Source of the DNA: Cytophagaceae bacterium
GTDB lineage: Bacteria > Bacteroidota > Bacteroidia > Cytophagales > Cytophagaceae
Direction of reading: 5' to 3'
Assembly (NCBI GenBank): GCA_025454925.1
Contig: JALONM010000007.1
Location: 58,220 to 122,219 of the forward strand
DNA length: 64,000 bases
Position 1 is the stretch's first letter, and every line of letters starts with the position of its first letter. Below are positions 53,554 to 62,225 of this stretch, one piece after another. The notes below the pieces were generated by a model. The model did no database searches. It was not told the origin of the DNA and saw only the letters and a program-made list of their open reading frames with translations. The translations under genes and the position numbers were made by a program.

Positions 53554-54168
53554 ATGCATCCACTAGGCAGTTTCTGGAATGCACTCGCCAATCGCTTACA
53601 GCTTCCGGATGCCTCGCGTATTCAACGTTGGAAAGAGATTGAGAAAAGACACAGTTCTCCATTACGCAGGTACCATAACCTGAAACATCTGCAGCTGATG
53701 TCGGAAGGCTTGGTAGAACTACAGCCAGATTTTGATCCATTAATCGCATTAGCTATTTTTTACCACGACATTGTTTACAATACCATGCGCAAAGACAATG
53801 AAGAACGCAGCGCTTTGCTTGCGGCTATGCGTATGGAGCCTTTTCTGGACAGTCTACAGCTTAAAACCCTTCAACAATATATACTTTCGACTAAATCGCA
53901 TATTGCCCAATGCGAAGAAGAAAAGTTGCTGCTGGATCTGGACTTGAACATCTTATCTTCCGATCCGAGAGATTATCAAGCGTATGCACGGCAAATTCGA
54001 ATTGAATACCTCTGGTGTCCGGCTGCCTTTTATAAAAAAGGTAGAATTAAGGTATTGGAAAGTTTTTTAGAAAGACCATTCATTTACCAAACCACATTTT
54101 TCCGGAATAAAGGAGAGGCAAAGGCCCGAATCAATTTGCTTCAGGAAATTAATGACCTCAAAAACTAA
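53554..54168 (+). CDS. HD-domain protein, predicted metal-dependent phosphohydrolase
   Basis: 204 residues, cytosolic. The metal ligands of an HD superfamily protein are visible: YHNLKHLQLM (first His), LAIFYHDIVYN (the HD pair) and DLDLNILSS (the last Asp). The short size and the RRYHNLKHL start match the group of small HD proteins of unknown substrate. It starts 2 bases after terC; its last bases overlap the longest possible frame of the next gene, which argues for the shorter start there. Confidence 0.8.
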   Translation: MHPLGSFWNALANRLQLPDASRIQRWKEIEKRHSSPLRRYHNLKHLQLMSEGLVELQPDFDPLIALAIFYHDIVYNTMRKDNEERSALLAAMRMEPFLDSLQLKTLQQYILSTKSHIAQCEEEKLLLDLDLNILSSDPRDYQAYARQIRIEYLWCPAAFYKKGRIKVLESFLERPFIYQTTFFRNKGEAKARINLLQEINDLKN

Positions 54169-54178
54169 TTTTATAGAC

Positions 54179-55126
54179 ATGAAAAAACTATTACTTCTAG
54201 CCATTACGCTGAGCGCAACAAGCCTCCTGGCTCAATATCCACCAAATGCAGGTTTAGAAAACTGGGATCCGCTTACCATTTTTGGAAGCAGCGCAGAAAC
54301 ACCTGCTGGTTGGCTAACACCTAACCTGGCCACAGGAACTGCTATTCCCGGTTCTCCCAATCCTAATACGAACCCTGTAAGTGTCACTAAAGTGACAGAC
54401 CGCACAGAAGGAAATTTTGCCATGCGCATTCGTACCGTAACGTTGTCCTTCAACCCTTCACCCGATTACATCCCGAATGTGGGAGGCGTAGCATTTGTAG
54501 GGACCCCCATTATTTCCTTTTTGCCTCCCTCCTTCAAAATTAAAGAAGGATTTCCCGTAAGCAACTTTGCCCCTACTGCGGTAAGTTTCGATATGAAATA
54601 TTTTCCTGTTAATTCCGATGTGGGAGGTGCTTCCATTCTTCTTACCAAGTGGAATGGGACTTCGCGCGATACCATTGCCACCGCTATTCAATTTTATACT
54701 TCAGAAATTGCCAGTTACACGGCTACAACCATCAACCTTACCTATGATCCAGCATTTACGGGCATCATGGCAGACACTTGCCAGGTAGCTTTTGCATCCA
54801 GCGATCCCGATGGAAATCCACAAGATGGAAGTGATCTGTTCATCGACAACATCGTATTTACGGATCCTGCTGGCAACAAAGCCGCACTTCAGGAAGATGG
54901 TTTTATGATTTTCCCCAATCCAAGTTCAGATAGAATTCAAGTTGTTGGCATTACAAAAGCTGAAAAATATTCCATTTATAGTTCGGATGGAAAGAAAGTA
55001 GCCTCTGGAATACTAAGCTCCGAATACATTTCCACCGAAGGATTAAAAGCCGGACAGTATTCTCTTCAACTGGAAAGCAAGGATGATAAGGTGCTATCCA
55101 ACAAACTCATTGTTTTGGCGCCTTAA
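54179..55126 (+). CDS. Secreted protein with T9SS type A sorting domain
   Basis: 315 residues from ATG 54,179; the frame is open to 54,152 but that would run into the HD-domain gene and put nine residues before the signal peptide MKKLLLLAITLSATSLLAQ. The main domain (about 20-235) is beta-rich and starts PNAGLENWDP, the start of carbohydrate-binding-like domains often seen in T9SS cargo (PCMD-like). The tail FPNPSSDRIQVVG to KLIVLAP is the type A sorting signal. It ends before a strong terminator. Substrate not known. Confidence 0.85.
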   Translation: MKKLLLLAITLSATSLLAQYPPNAGLENWDPLTIFGSSAETPAGWLTPNLATGTAIPGSPNPNTNPVSVTKVTDRTEGNFAMRIRTVTLSFNPSPDYIPNVGGVAFVGTPIISFLPPSFKIKEGFPVSNFAPTAVSFDMKYFPVNSDVGGASILLTKWNGTSRDTIATAIQFYTSEIASYTATTINLTYDPAFTGIMADTCQVAFASSDPDGNPQDGSDLFIDNIVFTDPAGNKAALQEDGFMIFPNPSSDRIQVVGITKAEKYSIYSSDGKKVASGILSSEYISTEGLKAGQYSLQLESKDDKVLSNKLIVLAP

Positions 55127-55568
55127 GTCATAGATTCAAGCCGATACAATAAAAAGAGGTAGTATGTATATACTACCTCTTTTTATTGCCGTATTTGTAA
55201 ATCATCTCAGGCTGGTTCTACTTTATACAGTTTTCCAGGCATCGTGCAGCAGCAATCAAAATGGTTATTGTTTATACTACTCTAAGATTCCATTTTAAAG
55301 GTTAAAGAAAATATTTTTTTTTAATGAATGAATAAGGCTAAAGAAAGAATTGTTTAAAAAGCCAGACTGTTGATTAGTGTGTACTAAAATTAAAAAATAG
55401 TAACTCACGTAATAAAATCTAACCTTTTATTGTTTCGTAACCGTATTTGCAATCGTTTTTGCAACATGGTAATCGCCATATACTTTCTTAAAATCAGCTA
55501 ATTCTTAGTTACTATCCCTCCAAAAATCGCATCTTTTATGTAATCCAAAACCTATTGGTAAAGAACCT
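55127..55568. other. 442-base intergenic region, AT-rich
   Basis: Apart from the terminator at its left end I see no gene, repeat or clear promoter. The last 150 bases must contain the promoter of the lectin-like gene, but no good TAnnTTTG box with a TTG partner stands out. Confidence 0.5.
55151..55184. terminator. Intrinsic terminator after the T9SS cargo gene
   Basis: Perfect 14-bp stem AAAAAGAGGTAGTA / TACTACCTCTTTTT around loop TGTATA. Confidence 0.9.
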
Positions 55569-57416
55569 ATGAAAGTAATTGCTATTTGTTTAAGTCTATT
55601 AAGCACCTATTACCTTTCAGCACAGTTTCAATTAAACGGTGCTGCCACGCAAACCGGCGCCAGTACTTATTCTTTGACGCCATCGATGCCAGCCCAATCG
55701 GGTGCTATATGGCAAAAACTTCAACATGATCTTACGAAACCATTATTTCTGAGTGGACAGCTAAACTTTGGTGCCGACGCCAACGGAGCCGATGGTATTG
55801 CTTTTGTAATCCAGAATAGTTGTTTGTCTGCGGGTACCAGTGGAGGGGGAATCGGTTTTGGCGGTATTCCCGGGCAATCCATAGCAGTGGAATTTGATAC
55901 GTATCAAAACATTCTAGGCACAGGTGCAGAACTTAACAATGATCCCGCCTTTGATCATATGGCGCTGTCGAGAAATGGTGATGTGGTACACGATGGCAGT
56001 CCGGAAGAAATTATAGCACCTATCCTTATAGATCCAAGTTTGAGCAATGTAAAAAATGGTAATTGGTTTTATTTTGAAATCAGCTATGATCCGGGAACTA
56101 CTAGGTTTAAAGTTGACATCAATGGTATTTCACGCATTGATATTCTTTACGATATTCGGAACAATGTATTTGCAGGTCATCCCTGGGTGTATTGGGGCTT
56201 TACTTCTTCTACCGGAGGTTTTCACAACAATCACCAAATTCAAATCGATGCCGCCACCTCTACGTTAGTGCTTTCTGACACAACAATTTGTAGTGGCAGC
56301 ATCCCAGTGCAGCTGAATCCATTTACATCCTTGAGAGGCACCAACCTTGCCCTGAGAAATCCTGTTGTGAGTTCCCCTGGTGCATTACAACCGGCCAACA
56401 GGGCCGTAGACGGTAATATGACCTCACGCTGGGAAAGCGCTTTCAGTGACCCTCAGTGGATTTACGTAGATCTTCAATCCCCCACAGACATCGACAGCGT
56501 TGTTCTTTATTGGGAAGGCGCGTATGCCAGTGGATACAGCATCGAAACCTCAACAGATTTAGTAACCTGGACACCTCAATTTACAACAACAACTGGTAAT
56601 GGAGCCAAAGATCTGATTGTATTCAGTGCTCCCAAAGTCCGTTATGTACGGATGTTAGGCACCACGCGTGGTACCCCCTATGGCTATTCCCTTTGGGAGT
56701 TTCAGGTATACGGACAACCACATTATATCTGGTCAACCAATAACGGAACCGAAAGCACTATTAGTCCGGATGTAAATAGCTCCTCTGTAATTCTTTCTCC
56801 TGCGGTCACTACTACGTACTCCGTTTTAATTCCCGATGTATGCCTAGGCTTTACCACGGCAAGCATGACGGTTACCGTAGACTGCAATCCTCTTCCTGTA
56901 ACATTGCTGGAATGGAATGCCATCCGGAAGGGCAATGGCACACAGTTGCAATGGAGAGTAGAAAAAGAAGAAGCGATATCCCATTATCAGATTTGGAAAT
57001 CAATAGACGGATTGCAATTTTTCCCAGTGGATCGCATGAAAGCGCTCAATTCGTCTGCCGCTCATTCCTATTCTCTACAGGATAATACCATGCAGAGTGG
57101 TACTGTATACTACAAATTGGTTATTCACGAAGCAGATGGCAGTATTTCTGAATCGGAATTGGTGCAAGTTCAATACGATGCACTATGGAATGCCTGGTTG
57201 AGTCAGGAAGAGGAAAATATGATGGTAAACATTTCACACCAAGGTTCCGAAACTATAAAGGCTGAAATTACCCTTATTACCTCCACCGGACAAATTTTGC
57301 AACACCTCACAACGAATCAATCCGTGACAGCCCTTTCCTATCCAGGCTCTTCCGGATTGTATTTCGTTATGGTACGTGCGGCGATGGAAAGTAAAGTGCT
57401 TCGCCTGGTACGATAG
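55569..57416 (+). CDS. Secreted L-type lectin / discoidin-domain protein
   Basis: 615 residues, signal peptide to 18 (STYYLSAQ). Residues about 19-235 are an L-type (legume-like) lectin domain: FQLNGAATQTG, ADGIAFVIQNS, GIPGQSIAVEFDTYQN, then HMALSRNGDV and WVYWGFTSSTGG, with the metal-site Asp and Asn. From about 275 to 400 follows an F5/8 type C (discoidin) domain: NLALRNPVVSS, AVDGNMTSRWES, WIYVDLQSPTDIDSVVLYWE and VRYVRMLGT. Ig-like halves flank it (TTICSGSIPVQLNP before, YIWSTNNGTESTISP after). The C-terminal 90 residues resemble a T9SS type A tail (GLYFVMVRA) but lack the usual PNP start. Likely binds glycans outside the cell. Confidence 0.85.
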   Translation: MKVIAICLSLLSTYYLSAQFQLNGAATQTGASTYSLTPSMPAQSGAIWQKLQHDLTKPLFLSGQLNFGADANGADGIAFVIQNSCLSAGTSGGGIGFGGIPGQSIAVEFDTYQNILGTGAELNNDPAFDHMALSRNGDVVHDGSPEEIIAPILIDPSLSNVKNGNWFYFEISYDPGTTRFKVDINGISRIDILYDIRNNVFAGHPWVYWGFTSSTGGFHNNHQIQIDAATSTLVLSDTTICSGSIPVQLNPFTSLRGTNLALRNPVVSSPGALQPANRAVDGNMTSRWESAFSDPQWIYVDLQSPTDIDSVVLYWEGAYASGYSIETSTDLVTWTPQFTTTTGNGAKDLIVFSAPKVRYVRMLGTTRGTPYGYSLWEFQVYGQPHYIWSTNNGTESTISPDVNSSSVILSPAVTTTYSVLIPDVCLGFTTASMTVTVDCNPLPVTLLEWNAIRKGNGTQLQWRVEKEEAISHYQIWKSIDGLQFFPVDRMKALNSSAAHSYSLQDNTMQSGTVYYKLVIHEADGSISESELVQVQYDALWNAWLSQEEENMMVNISHQGSETIKAEITLITSTGQILQHLTTNQSVTALSYPGSSGLYFVMVRAAMESKVLRLVR

Positions 57417-57603
57417 TTACGATTGCGATTGACAGTAGAAATGAAATTTTATTATTACCTGTGAAGTTAATATTTCTGCTATACACGAACGTTCTCCATC
57501 CTGCGCTTGGTTTCTGAAGAGAATAGTCAGTTTGGTTCAACATTTAAGATTTGTTAACTGTTGGTTATGCAGCGAAATCTCTAACCATTACGTTGCCTAT
57601 GTT

Positions 57604-57735
57604 GGGCGTGTCCCGCGTGGTGGCGCCTAAGGCGCCACGCTACTTGGGCCGGGCTATCGTTGCAAGCCTTTAGCGGTGTGTTGGCGCTGCAGGCGCCACC
57701 ACACCGCCAGGCTTTCCACTCTATCCCTCACGCAA
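57604..57735 (-). ncRNA. Structured intergenic element, copy 2 (Flavo-1-like)
   Basis: About 132 bases on the minus strand with the same frame as copy 1: TTGCGTGAGGGA-AGAGTGGA, AAGCC, hairpin, GGCTTGCAACGATAGCCCGG, hairpin, GGGACACGCCC. Hairpin 1 is a 14-bp stem with a single mismatch (57,671-57,705) and hairpin 2 an 8-bp stem GTGGCGCC-TAA-GGCGCCAC (plus-strand reading). The stems differ in sequence and length from copy 1 but still pair, which speaks for selection on structure. Confidence 0.65.
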
Positions 57736-57774
57736 AACCAGCCAAGCCGGTTCCACACGATTAAAGCAGATAAA

Positions 57775-57809
57775 AAAAGAGTTTACCTGTAAATCAGGTA
57801 AACTCTTTT
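57775..57809 (-). terminator. Intrinsic terminator of the aspartate kinase gene
   Basis: Perfect 15-bp stem AAAAGAGTTTACCTG / CAGGTAAACTCTTTT around loop TAAAT, 33 bases past the stop codon. Confidence 0.9.
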
Positions 57810-57841
57810 GCATTTCAGTTAAAAATTTTGAAATATCCTAT

Positions 57842-59170
57842 TTAACGCACCACTTCGGCAAAAAACAAACCTTCGTTGAGGGCATTTAAAGTCTCTGCCT
57901 TATGATCGCCCTGAATCAGAATTGAAATATTATTCTCACTTCCTCCATACGAAATCATGCGAACCGGAATGGATTGAAGGCTATCAAAAATGCGTTTTAC
58001 AATGCCGGTTTTATCGGCACCAAAGCTGCCTACAATGCAGACGATTGTTTGGTTTTTGTCTACCTCTACCGATGCAAATTCGCGCAATTCATTGATTACT
58101 TTATCCAGGTTTTTGTCGTCGTCGATGGTAAGCGATACGGCCACTTCCGAAGTAGTGATCATGTCCACCGGGGTTTTATATTTTTCGAAAACTTCAAATA
58201 CCTTCCGCAGGAATCCGTAGGCCAACAGCATTCGAGTGGATTTAATTTTGATGGCTGTGATGGAATCTTTGGCAGCAATGGCAGTAAACTCACGATCTGA
58301 GGTTTTGCTGTTGATGACAGTTCCCTTTTGCTCAGGCTGCATGGTATTCAACAGGCGAACAGGCACTTTGCGCTCATGCGCAGGGCGAATACAGGTGGGG
58401 TGTAAAATCTTGGCACCGAAATAAGCCAACTCTGCTGCTTCGTCAAACGATAATTCTGGAATCGGAAATGTTCTTTTAACGATTCTGGGATCGTTGTTGT
58501 GCATTCCATCGATATCCGTCCAAATCTGAATTTCTTCCAAGCGCAGCGCCGCACCAATCAGAGTGCCTGTATAATCGCTGCCTCCACGTTTTAGATTATC
58601 AACTTCGCCTTGGTGGTTGCGGCAAATATATCCCTGGGTAATGAATAGATGGGTATCGGGAGCTTGCTTAATGAGAGCATTTAATTTCTCTTCAATATAG
58701 GTTAAAACCGGTTCGCTGTCCGCATCGGTTTTCATAAACTCAAGAGCAGGAAGCAATACAGAGTTGTATCCCTGTTCTACCAGATATTCCTGAAATAATT
58801 TGGTAGAAATCAATTCTCCTTCTGCCAATACCTCTTTAGTTTCCTTTTCTGAAAATGCTTTGCCTGCATAGGATTTCAGATGGGTATAATGCGCATCAAT
58901 AATCGCCTTCCCTTTTGCTTTAGCAGTGTCTGTGCTATACAATTGATCTACGAAGTCGTAGTAGGGCTTCATCAAGGCATCGATGGCCGCCAGGCCAGCG
59001 TTTTGATCTCCTTTGGAAAGTTTATCTGAAATATCTACCAACGCGTTGGTAGTGCCCGAAACGGCGGAAAGCACTACTATTTTCTGATCTTTATCTGAAA
59101 TAAGTTTTGCAACACTGTGCATTCTTTCAGGCTTTCCAACGGAGGTACCGCCAAATTTCAAAACTTTCAT
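57842..59170 (-). CDS. lysC: Aspartate kinase (monofunctional)
   Basis: 442 residues from Met at 59,170 (MKVLKFGGTSVG); an ATG three codons earlier is also possible. It phosphorylates aspartate at the head of the lysine, threonine and methionine pathway. The kinase motif KFGGTSVGKPERM is at the start, then RGGSDYTGTLIGAAL and TDIDGMHNNDPRIV, followed by FDEAAELAYFGAKILHP. Two ACT domains follow (about 300-442: KIKSTRMLLAYGFLRKVFEV and VCIVGSFGADKTGIVKRIF), the usual feedback site. There is no homoserine dehydrogenase part. Confidence 0.95.
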   Translation of the reverse strand: MKVLKFGGTSVGKPERMHSVAKLISDKDQKIVVLSAVSGTTNALVDISDKLSKGDQNAGLAAIDALMKPYYDFVDQLYSTDTAKAKGKAIIDAHYTHLKSYAGKAFSEKETKEVLAEGELISTKLFQEYLVEQGYNSVLLPALEFMKTDADSEPVLTYIEEKLNALIKQAPDTHLFITQGYICRNHQGEVDNLKRGGSDYTGTLIGAALRLEEIQIWTDIDGMHNNDPRIVKRTFPIPELSFDEAAELAYFGAKILHPTCIRPAHERKVPVRLLNTMQPEQKGTVINSKTSDREFTAIAAKDSITAIKIKSTRMLLAYGFLRKVFEVFEKYKTPVDMITTSEVAVSLTIDDDKNLDKVINELREFASVEVDKNQTIVCIVGSFGADKTGIVKRIFDSLQSIPVRMISYGGSENNISILIQGDHKAETLNALNEGLFFAEVVR

Positions 59171-59226
59171 TGTATTCAAAATAATGTTGTAGAATATAAC
59201 CTTGTAACTGCCTCATTACAGGCCTG

Positions 59227-59242
59227 CAAAGGTACAAAGATA
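59227..59242 (-). promoter_or_regulatory. Two adjacent -7 boxes before lysC
   Basis: On the minus strand TATCTTTG and TACCTTTG lie directly side by side; both fit TAnnTTTG. Either would start transcription about 50 bases before the lysC ATG. A clear -33 box is missing. Confidence 0.45.
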
Positions 59243-59307
59243 GTTTTGAGATTCCATTTCCCCACTAAGAAATTCTAAGGAAACAGAGCGCTAAAAAAAG
59301 CAAAAAA

Positions 59308-59336
59308 AAATCCCGAGGAACTCGTCCACGGGATTT
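59308..59336. terminator. Intrinsic terminator after gldJ
   Basis: AAATCCCG / CGGGATTT with a 13-base loop, preceded by an A-run that gives the T-run on the minus strand; 22 bases past the gldJ stop. Confidence 0.75.
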
Positions 59337-59358
59337 ATATGGAAATAGTATTAAACAA

Positions 59359-60570
59359 TTAGTAATTTCTTCCGGCCTGAATCATGGCGCAACGGAAACC
59401 AATCGTAGCAGTACAAGAATCTTCTGCAATATAACGACGTGTACCTGGAGACATCCAATAAGCAACATCTTTCCAAGATCCACCTTTGTACACACGTACA
59501 TGATCATCGATCAAAGACTGGAAACCTGCTTTGTCATATCCTTTGGCTTCATCAAGGAAACCGTTACGGCGAAGTGGGTTCAAGTCATCCATACCACCGG
59601 TTTGTTTGTCGTCGATGTAGGAAAGAGGACGGTATACGTCGTACACCCACTCATTCACGTTACCAGCCATATTATACAAACCAAAGTCGTTCGGTGGGAA
59701 TTCGTAGATCGAAGCAGTGATCATGGCACCGTCGTTCAGTTTACCCGCGATACCGGCATAGTCACCACGTCCACGCTTAAAGTTGGCCAAGAAGGTACCC
59801 ATTTGTTTGCCATAAGGGTTACGCAATGCGTGACCATCCCAAGGATACAAACGATTGTGAGTTTGGTTTTCGTCCAACCACTGGTTTCCAATCAGTGCTT
59901 GTGCAGCATATTGCCACTCTGCTTCGGAAGGTAAACGATAGTTAGGAACTACCACCCCAGATTCCAATGGAATACGTCCGCCACCTTCTGGAACTTCAAT
60001 ACCAGCATTTTTAGCCAAATTTTGGTTTACCACGTTGGTACGCCATACTGCGTAATCGGCAGCTTGTAACCAGTTTACACCCACCACTGGGAAGAAACGG
60101 AAACCTGGGTAACGTAAGTAGTGATCAACATAAGGGTCGTTGTAGGCAAGTTCCGAAGCCCATACGGTAGTATCTGGCTTGGTAGACTCTGCAAACTCCT
60201 GAGAAGAGTCGCGTGCTACATAAAACATATATTCTAACCAGTGAATGTTGGCGATTTCTGTTTCGTCCATCCAGAAGGATGCTACGGTCACAGTACGTTC
60301 CACATTGTCACCTGTTTTAAGAAGATCTTCTTCAAAAGATCCCATCACCATACGTCCACCTTCAATGTACACGAGGTTGGGAGCTTCGGGCTGTCCGGCA
60401 AATTCACTTACCTGGAAGCCATTATCCTCATTGTAAGCCATCCCTGTTACCGTAGAGGCATCACCAGGAGCTTGCGCTGTAGGATTTCCTCCCTTTTTGC
60501 AGGCGAGCATCAAACATGCACCTGCGGTAATGAGGGAGAGCGTCTTCATCACTCTAACAACTTTCTTCAT
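59359..60570 (-). CDS. gldJ: Gliding motility / T9SS lipoprotein GldJ
   Basis: 403 residues from Met at 60,570; seven more are possible at 60,591. The signal peptide ends in the lipobox CLMLAC, so it is a lipoprotein. The rest is an SUMF1/formylglycine-generating-enzyme-like domain: LVYIEGGRMVMGSFEED, FWMDETEIANIHWLEYMFYV, LPSEAEWQYAAQA and YNMAGNVNEWVYDVY, ending VRVYKGGSWKD and IGFRCAM. GldJ, not GldK, is favoured by PDTTVWASELAYNDPYVDHY followed by RFFPVVGVNWLQAADYAVWR. It is needed for T9SS and gliding in relatives. The lipobox and GldJ pattern are clear; the family is closely related to GldK, so the symbol is probable rather than certain. Monocistronic. Confidence 0.82.
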   Translation of the reverse strand: MKKVVRVMKTLSLITAGACLMLACKKGGNPTAQAPGDASTVTGMAYNEDNGFQVSEFAGQPEAPNLVYIEGGRMVMGSFEEDLLKTGDNVERTVTVASFWMDETEIANIHWLEYMFYVARDSSQEFAESTKPDTTVWASELAYNDPYVDHYLRYPGFRFFPVVGVNWLQAADYAVWRTNVVNQNLAKNAGIEVPEGGGRIPLESGVVVPNYRLPSEAEWQYAAQALIGNQWLDENQTHNRLYPWDGHALRNPYGKQMGTFLANFKRGRGDYAGIAGKLNDGAMITASIYEFPPNDFGLYNMAGNVNEWVYDVYRPLSYIDDKQTGGMDDLNPLRRNGFLDEAKGYDKAGFQSLIDDHVRVYKGGSWKDVAYWMSPGTRRYIAEDSCTATIGFRCAMIQAGRNY

Positions 60571-60890
60571 AACCTGTCTGTTTAATAACAATTATCCACA
60601 TTTAGAACGCTAATTTAATCAGACCTAGTATAAAATACAAAAAAATAGGAGAAATTTTAAATTGAATTGTACTTTCCTTTTTAAACCTCTCTTGCTACCC
60701 CTCCAAAATCATCTTAACAATTTGATTTTAAGCAATTTGTTAGTAAGATAAGATTCGAGCTTTTTGTATTTTTGATACCCGGACTTCTCCCTCAACGTAT
60801 AGTATCTTGCAAAGTTTCAGGGCATTACCCTGAATGTTGAATGTAATGATACGATTTTTATCGAAATGATTTTCGTTAATCGTTCCTTAC
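60571..60890. other. 320-base intergenic region upstream of gldJ
   Basis: No gene. It has a small hairpin TTCAGGG-CATTA-CCCTGAA (60,816-60,834) without a T-run, and a plus-strand TATTTTTG that faces no plus-strand gene. Both are probably meaningless. Confidence 0.45.
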
Positions 60891-61652
60891 TTAGATATGC
60901 ACCTCGAGCAATACCGGGCAATGATCCGAATGTTTTGCGTCGGGTAAAATAACGCAACGCACCAAATCTTGTTGCATTGCCTCGGTTACCGCCTGGTAGT
61001 CGATGCGCCAACCCAGATTTTTTCCTCTAGCCCCTGCCCGGTAACTCCACCAGGTATAGTGATGGGGCTCCTGATTGAATAATCGAAACGCATCGAGGTA
61101 TCCATTGGAAAAAAACTTTTCCATCCATTCCCGTTCCTCTGGAAGAAAACCTGAAGACTTCGCGTTTGATTTAGGATTGTGGATGTCGATCGGACGGTGG
61201 CAAATATTATAGTCTCCGCAAATGATAAGCTTGGGGAATTTTTTCTTCATTTCCTGAGCATAGGGAAAAAAATCATCCATCCATTTAAACTTGAATGCCT
61301 GACGGTCTTCACCACTGGAGCCTGAAGGCATGTACACACACATCACGGAAAAGGATGGAAAATCGGCCCGGATTACTCTTCCTTCCCGATCGTAATCCGA
61401 CATTCCGGTGCCAGTTTCAACATGCACGGGCTTTACCTTTGAAAAAATAGCAGTACCGCTATATCCCTTCTTTTCCGCAGGAAACAGCCAGTAGTCGTAT
61501 CCCAATGCACGGAAGGCACTCAAGTCAACCGAATGATCGGCCTTTATTTCCTGAAAGCACAATACATCGGCATCGGTGGCCTTAACCCAATCCAACAAGC
61601 CTTTTGTCATGGCAGACCGGATGCCATTCAGATTATATGTAATGATTTTCAT
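60891..61652 (-). CDS. xth: Exodeoxyribonuclease III
   Basis: 253 residues, an ExoIII/AP endonuclease of the endonuclease-exonuclease-phosphatase fold, for base-excision repair in the cytosol. Motifs: MKIITYNLNGIRSA, VLCFQEIKAD with the metal-binding Glu, LIICGDYNICHRPID with the catalytic Asp and Asn, WRIDYQAVT and the C-terminal DAKHSDHCPVLLEV with the catalytic DH pair. It starts three bases after the stop of the 118-residue gene. Confidence 0.94.
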   Translation of the reverse strand: MKIITYNLNGIRSAMTKGLLDWVKATDADVLCFQEIKADHSVDLSAFRALGYDYWLFPAEKKGYSGTAIFSKVKPVHVETGTGMSDYDREGRVIRADFPSFSVMCVYMPSGSSGEDRQAFKFKWMDDFFPYAQEMKKKFPKLIICGDYNICHRPIDIHNPKSNAKSSGFLPEEREWMEKFFSNGYLDAFRLFNQEPHHYTWWSYRAGARGKNLGWRIDYQAVTEAMQQDLVRCVILPDAKHSDHCPVLLEVHI

Positions 61653-61655
61653 GAA

Positions 61656-62012
61656 TCAAGATTCTTTGTCGAGTTTTTCAAAATAGAGTATGATGTGTTC
61701 CATCAAAAATCTTTCCTGCTGCTGCAGACTCATGTGCGGAACGGGCTTCACAATTTCCCAGTGTGGCCATCCATCCTCGTCCCATCCTTCAGGTTCGTAG
61801 TAGCCCCCCACGGTCAATATAGCACAAGTGCCAACATTCATTAAATCCTGTTTTTCTTCTTTGCTGTATTTGCGAAGTCCCTTGCCTGTTTCCTGAATGC
61901 CGATCAAAAAAAGCATCGTATTCAGATTAGGCTTTCTTCCGGTCATTTGAATAAAACGGTATTGAACTTCTTTGGATTTTCTTTCAAATTCCTCCGGTGA
62001 TAGTAGCTGCAT
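61656..62012 (-). CDS. Conserved small protein of unknown function
   Basis: 118 residues, mainly helical, no signal peptide or membrane segment. Features: SKEVQYRFIQMTGRKPNLNTMLFLIGIQETG (here in parts EVQYRFIQMTGRKPNLN and FLIGIQETG), EEKQDLMNVGTCAILT and YYEPEGWDEDGWPHWE. I have the impression of a Bacteroidota-only family, often beside xth, but I know no function. Stop and xth start are three bases apart, so the two are co-transcribed. Confidence 0.7.
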   Translation of the reverse strand: MQLLSPEEFERKSKEVQYRFIQMTGRKPNLNTMLFLIGIQETGKGLRKYSKEEKQDLMNVGTCAILTVGGYYEPEGWDEDGWPHWEIVKPVPHMSLQQQERFLMEHIILYFEKLDKES

Positions 62013-62225
62013 GGGACAAAAATAAGAAGGAAAGGCTAAGTTTCTATTTTTTATTTTTCAGCCTCGCCTGGCCGATGGAATCAAAACCAGAGAGAAAAAA
62101 CATTACTAAATCATGAATAAATTGGAGGGGCTGGATGCTTTTCGCTGAATAACGTAGCGTGTTGAAGCAGAATTTGATTCCTCGGCGAAATGATGGTAAA
62201 TTGCGGCCGGATAGAATACTAGAAT

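Larger units (their letters stand above)
57417..57841. other. 425-base region between convergent genes
   Basis: No gene. It holds structured element copy 2 and the aspartate kinase terminator; the first 180 bases show nothing further. Confidence 0.6.

Noticed and set aside
57536..57560. GGTTCAA stretch as a tRNA T-arm
   Set aside because: No acceptor or anticodon stem can be formed around it.
60816..60834. Hairpin TTCAGGG / CCCTGAA as terminator of xth
   Set aside because: No T-run follows on the minus strand and it lies 57 bases after the stop.
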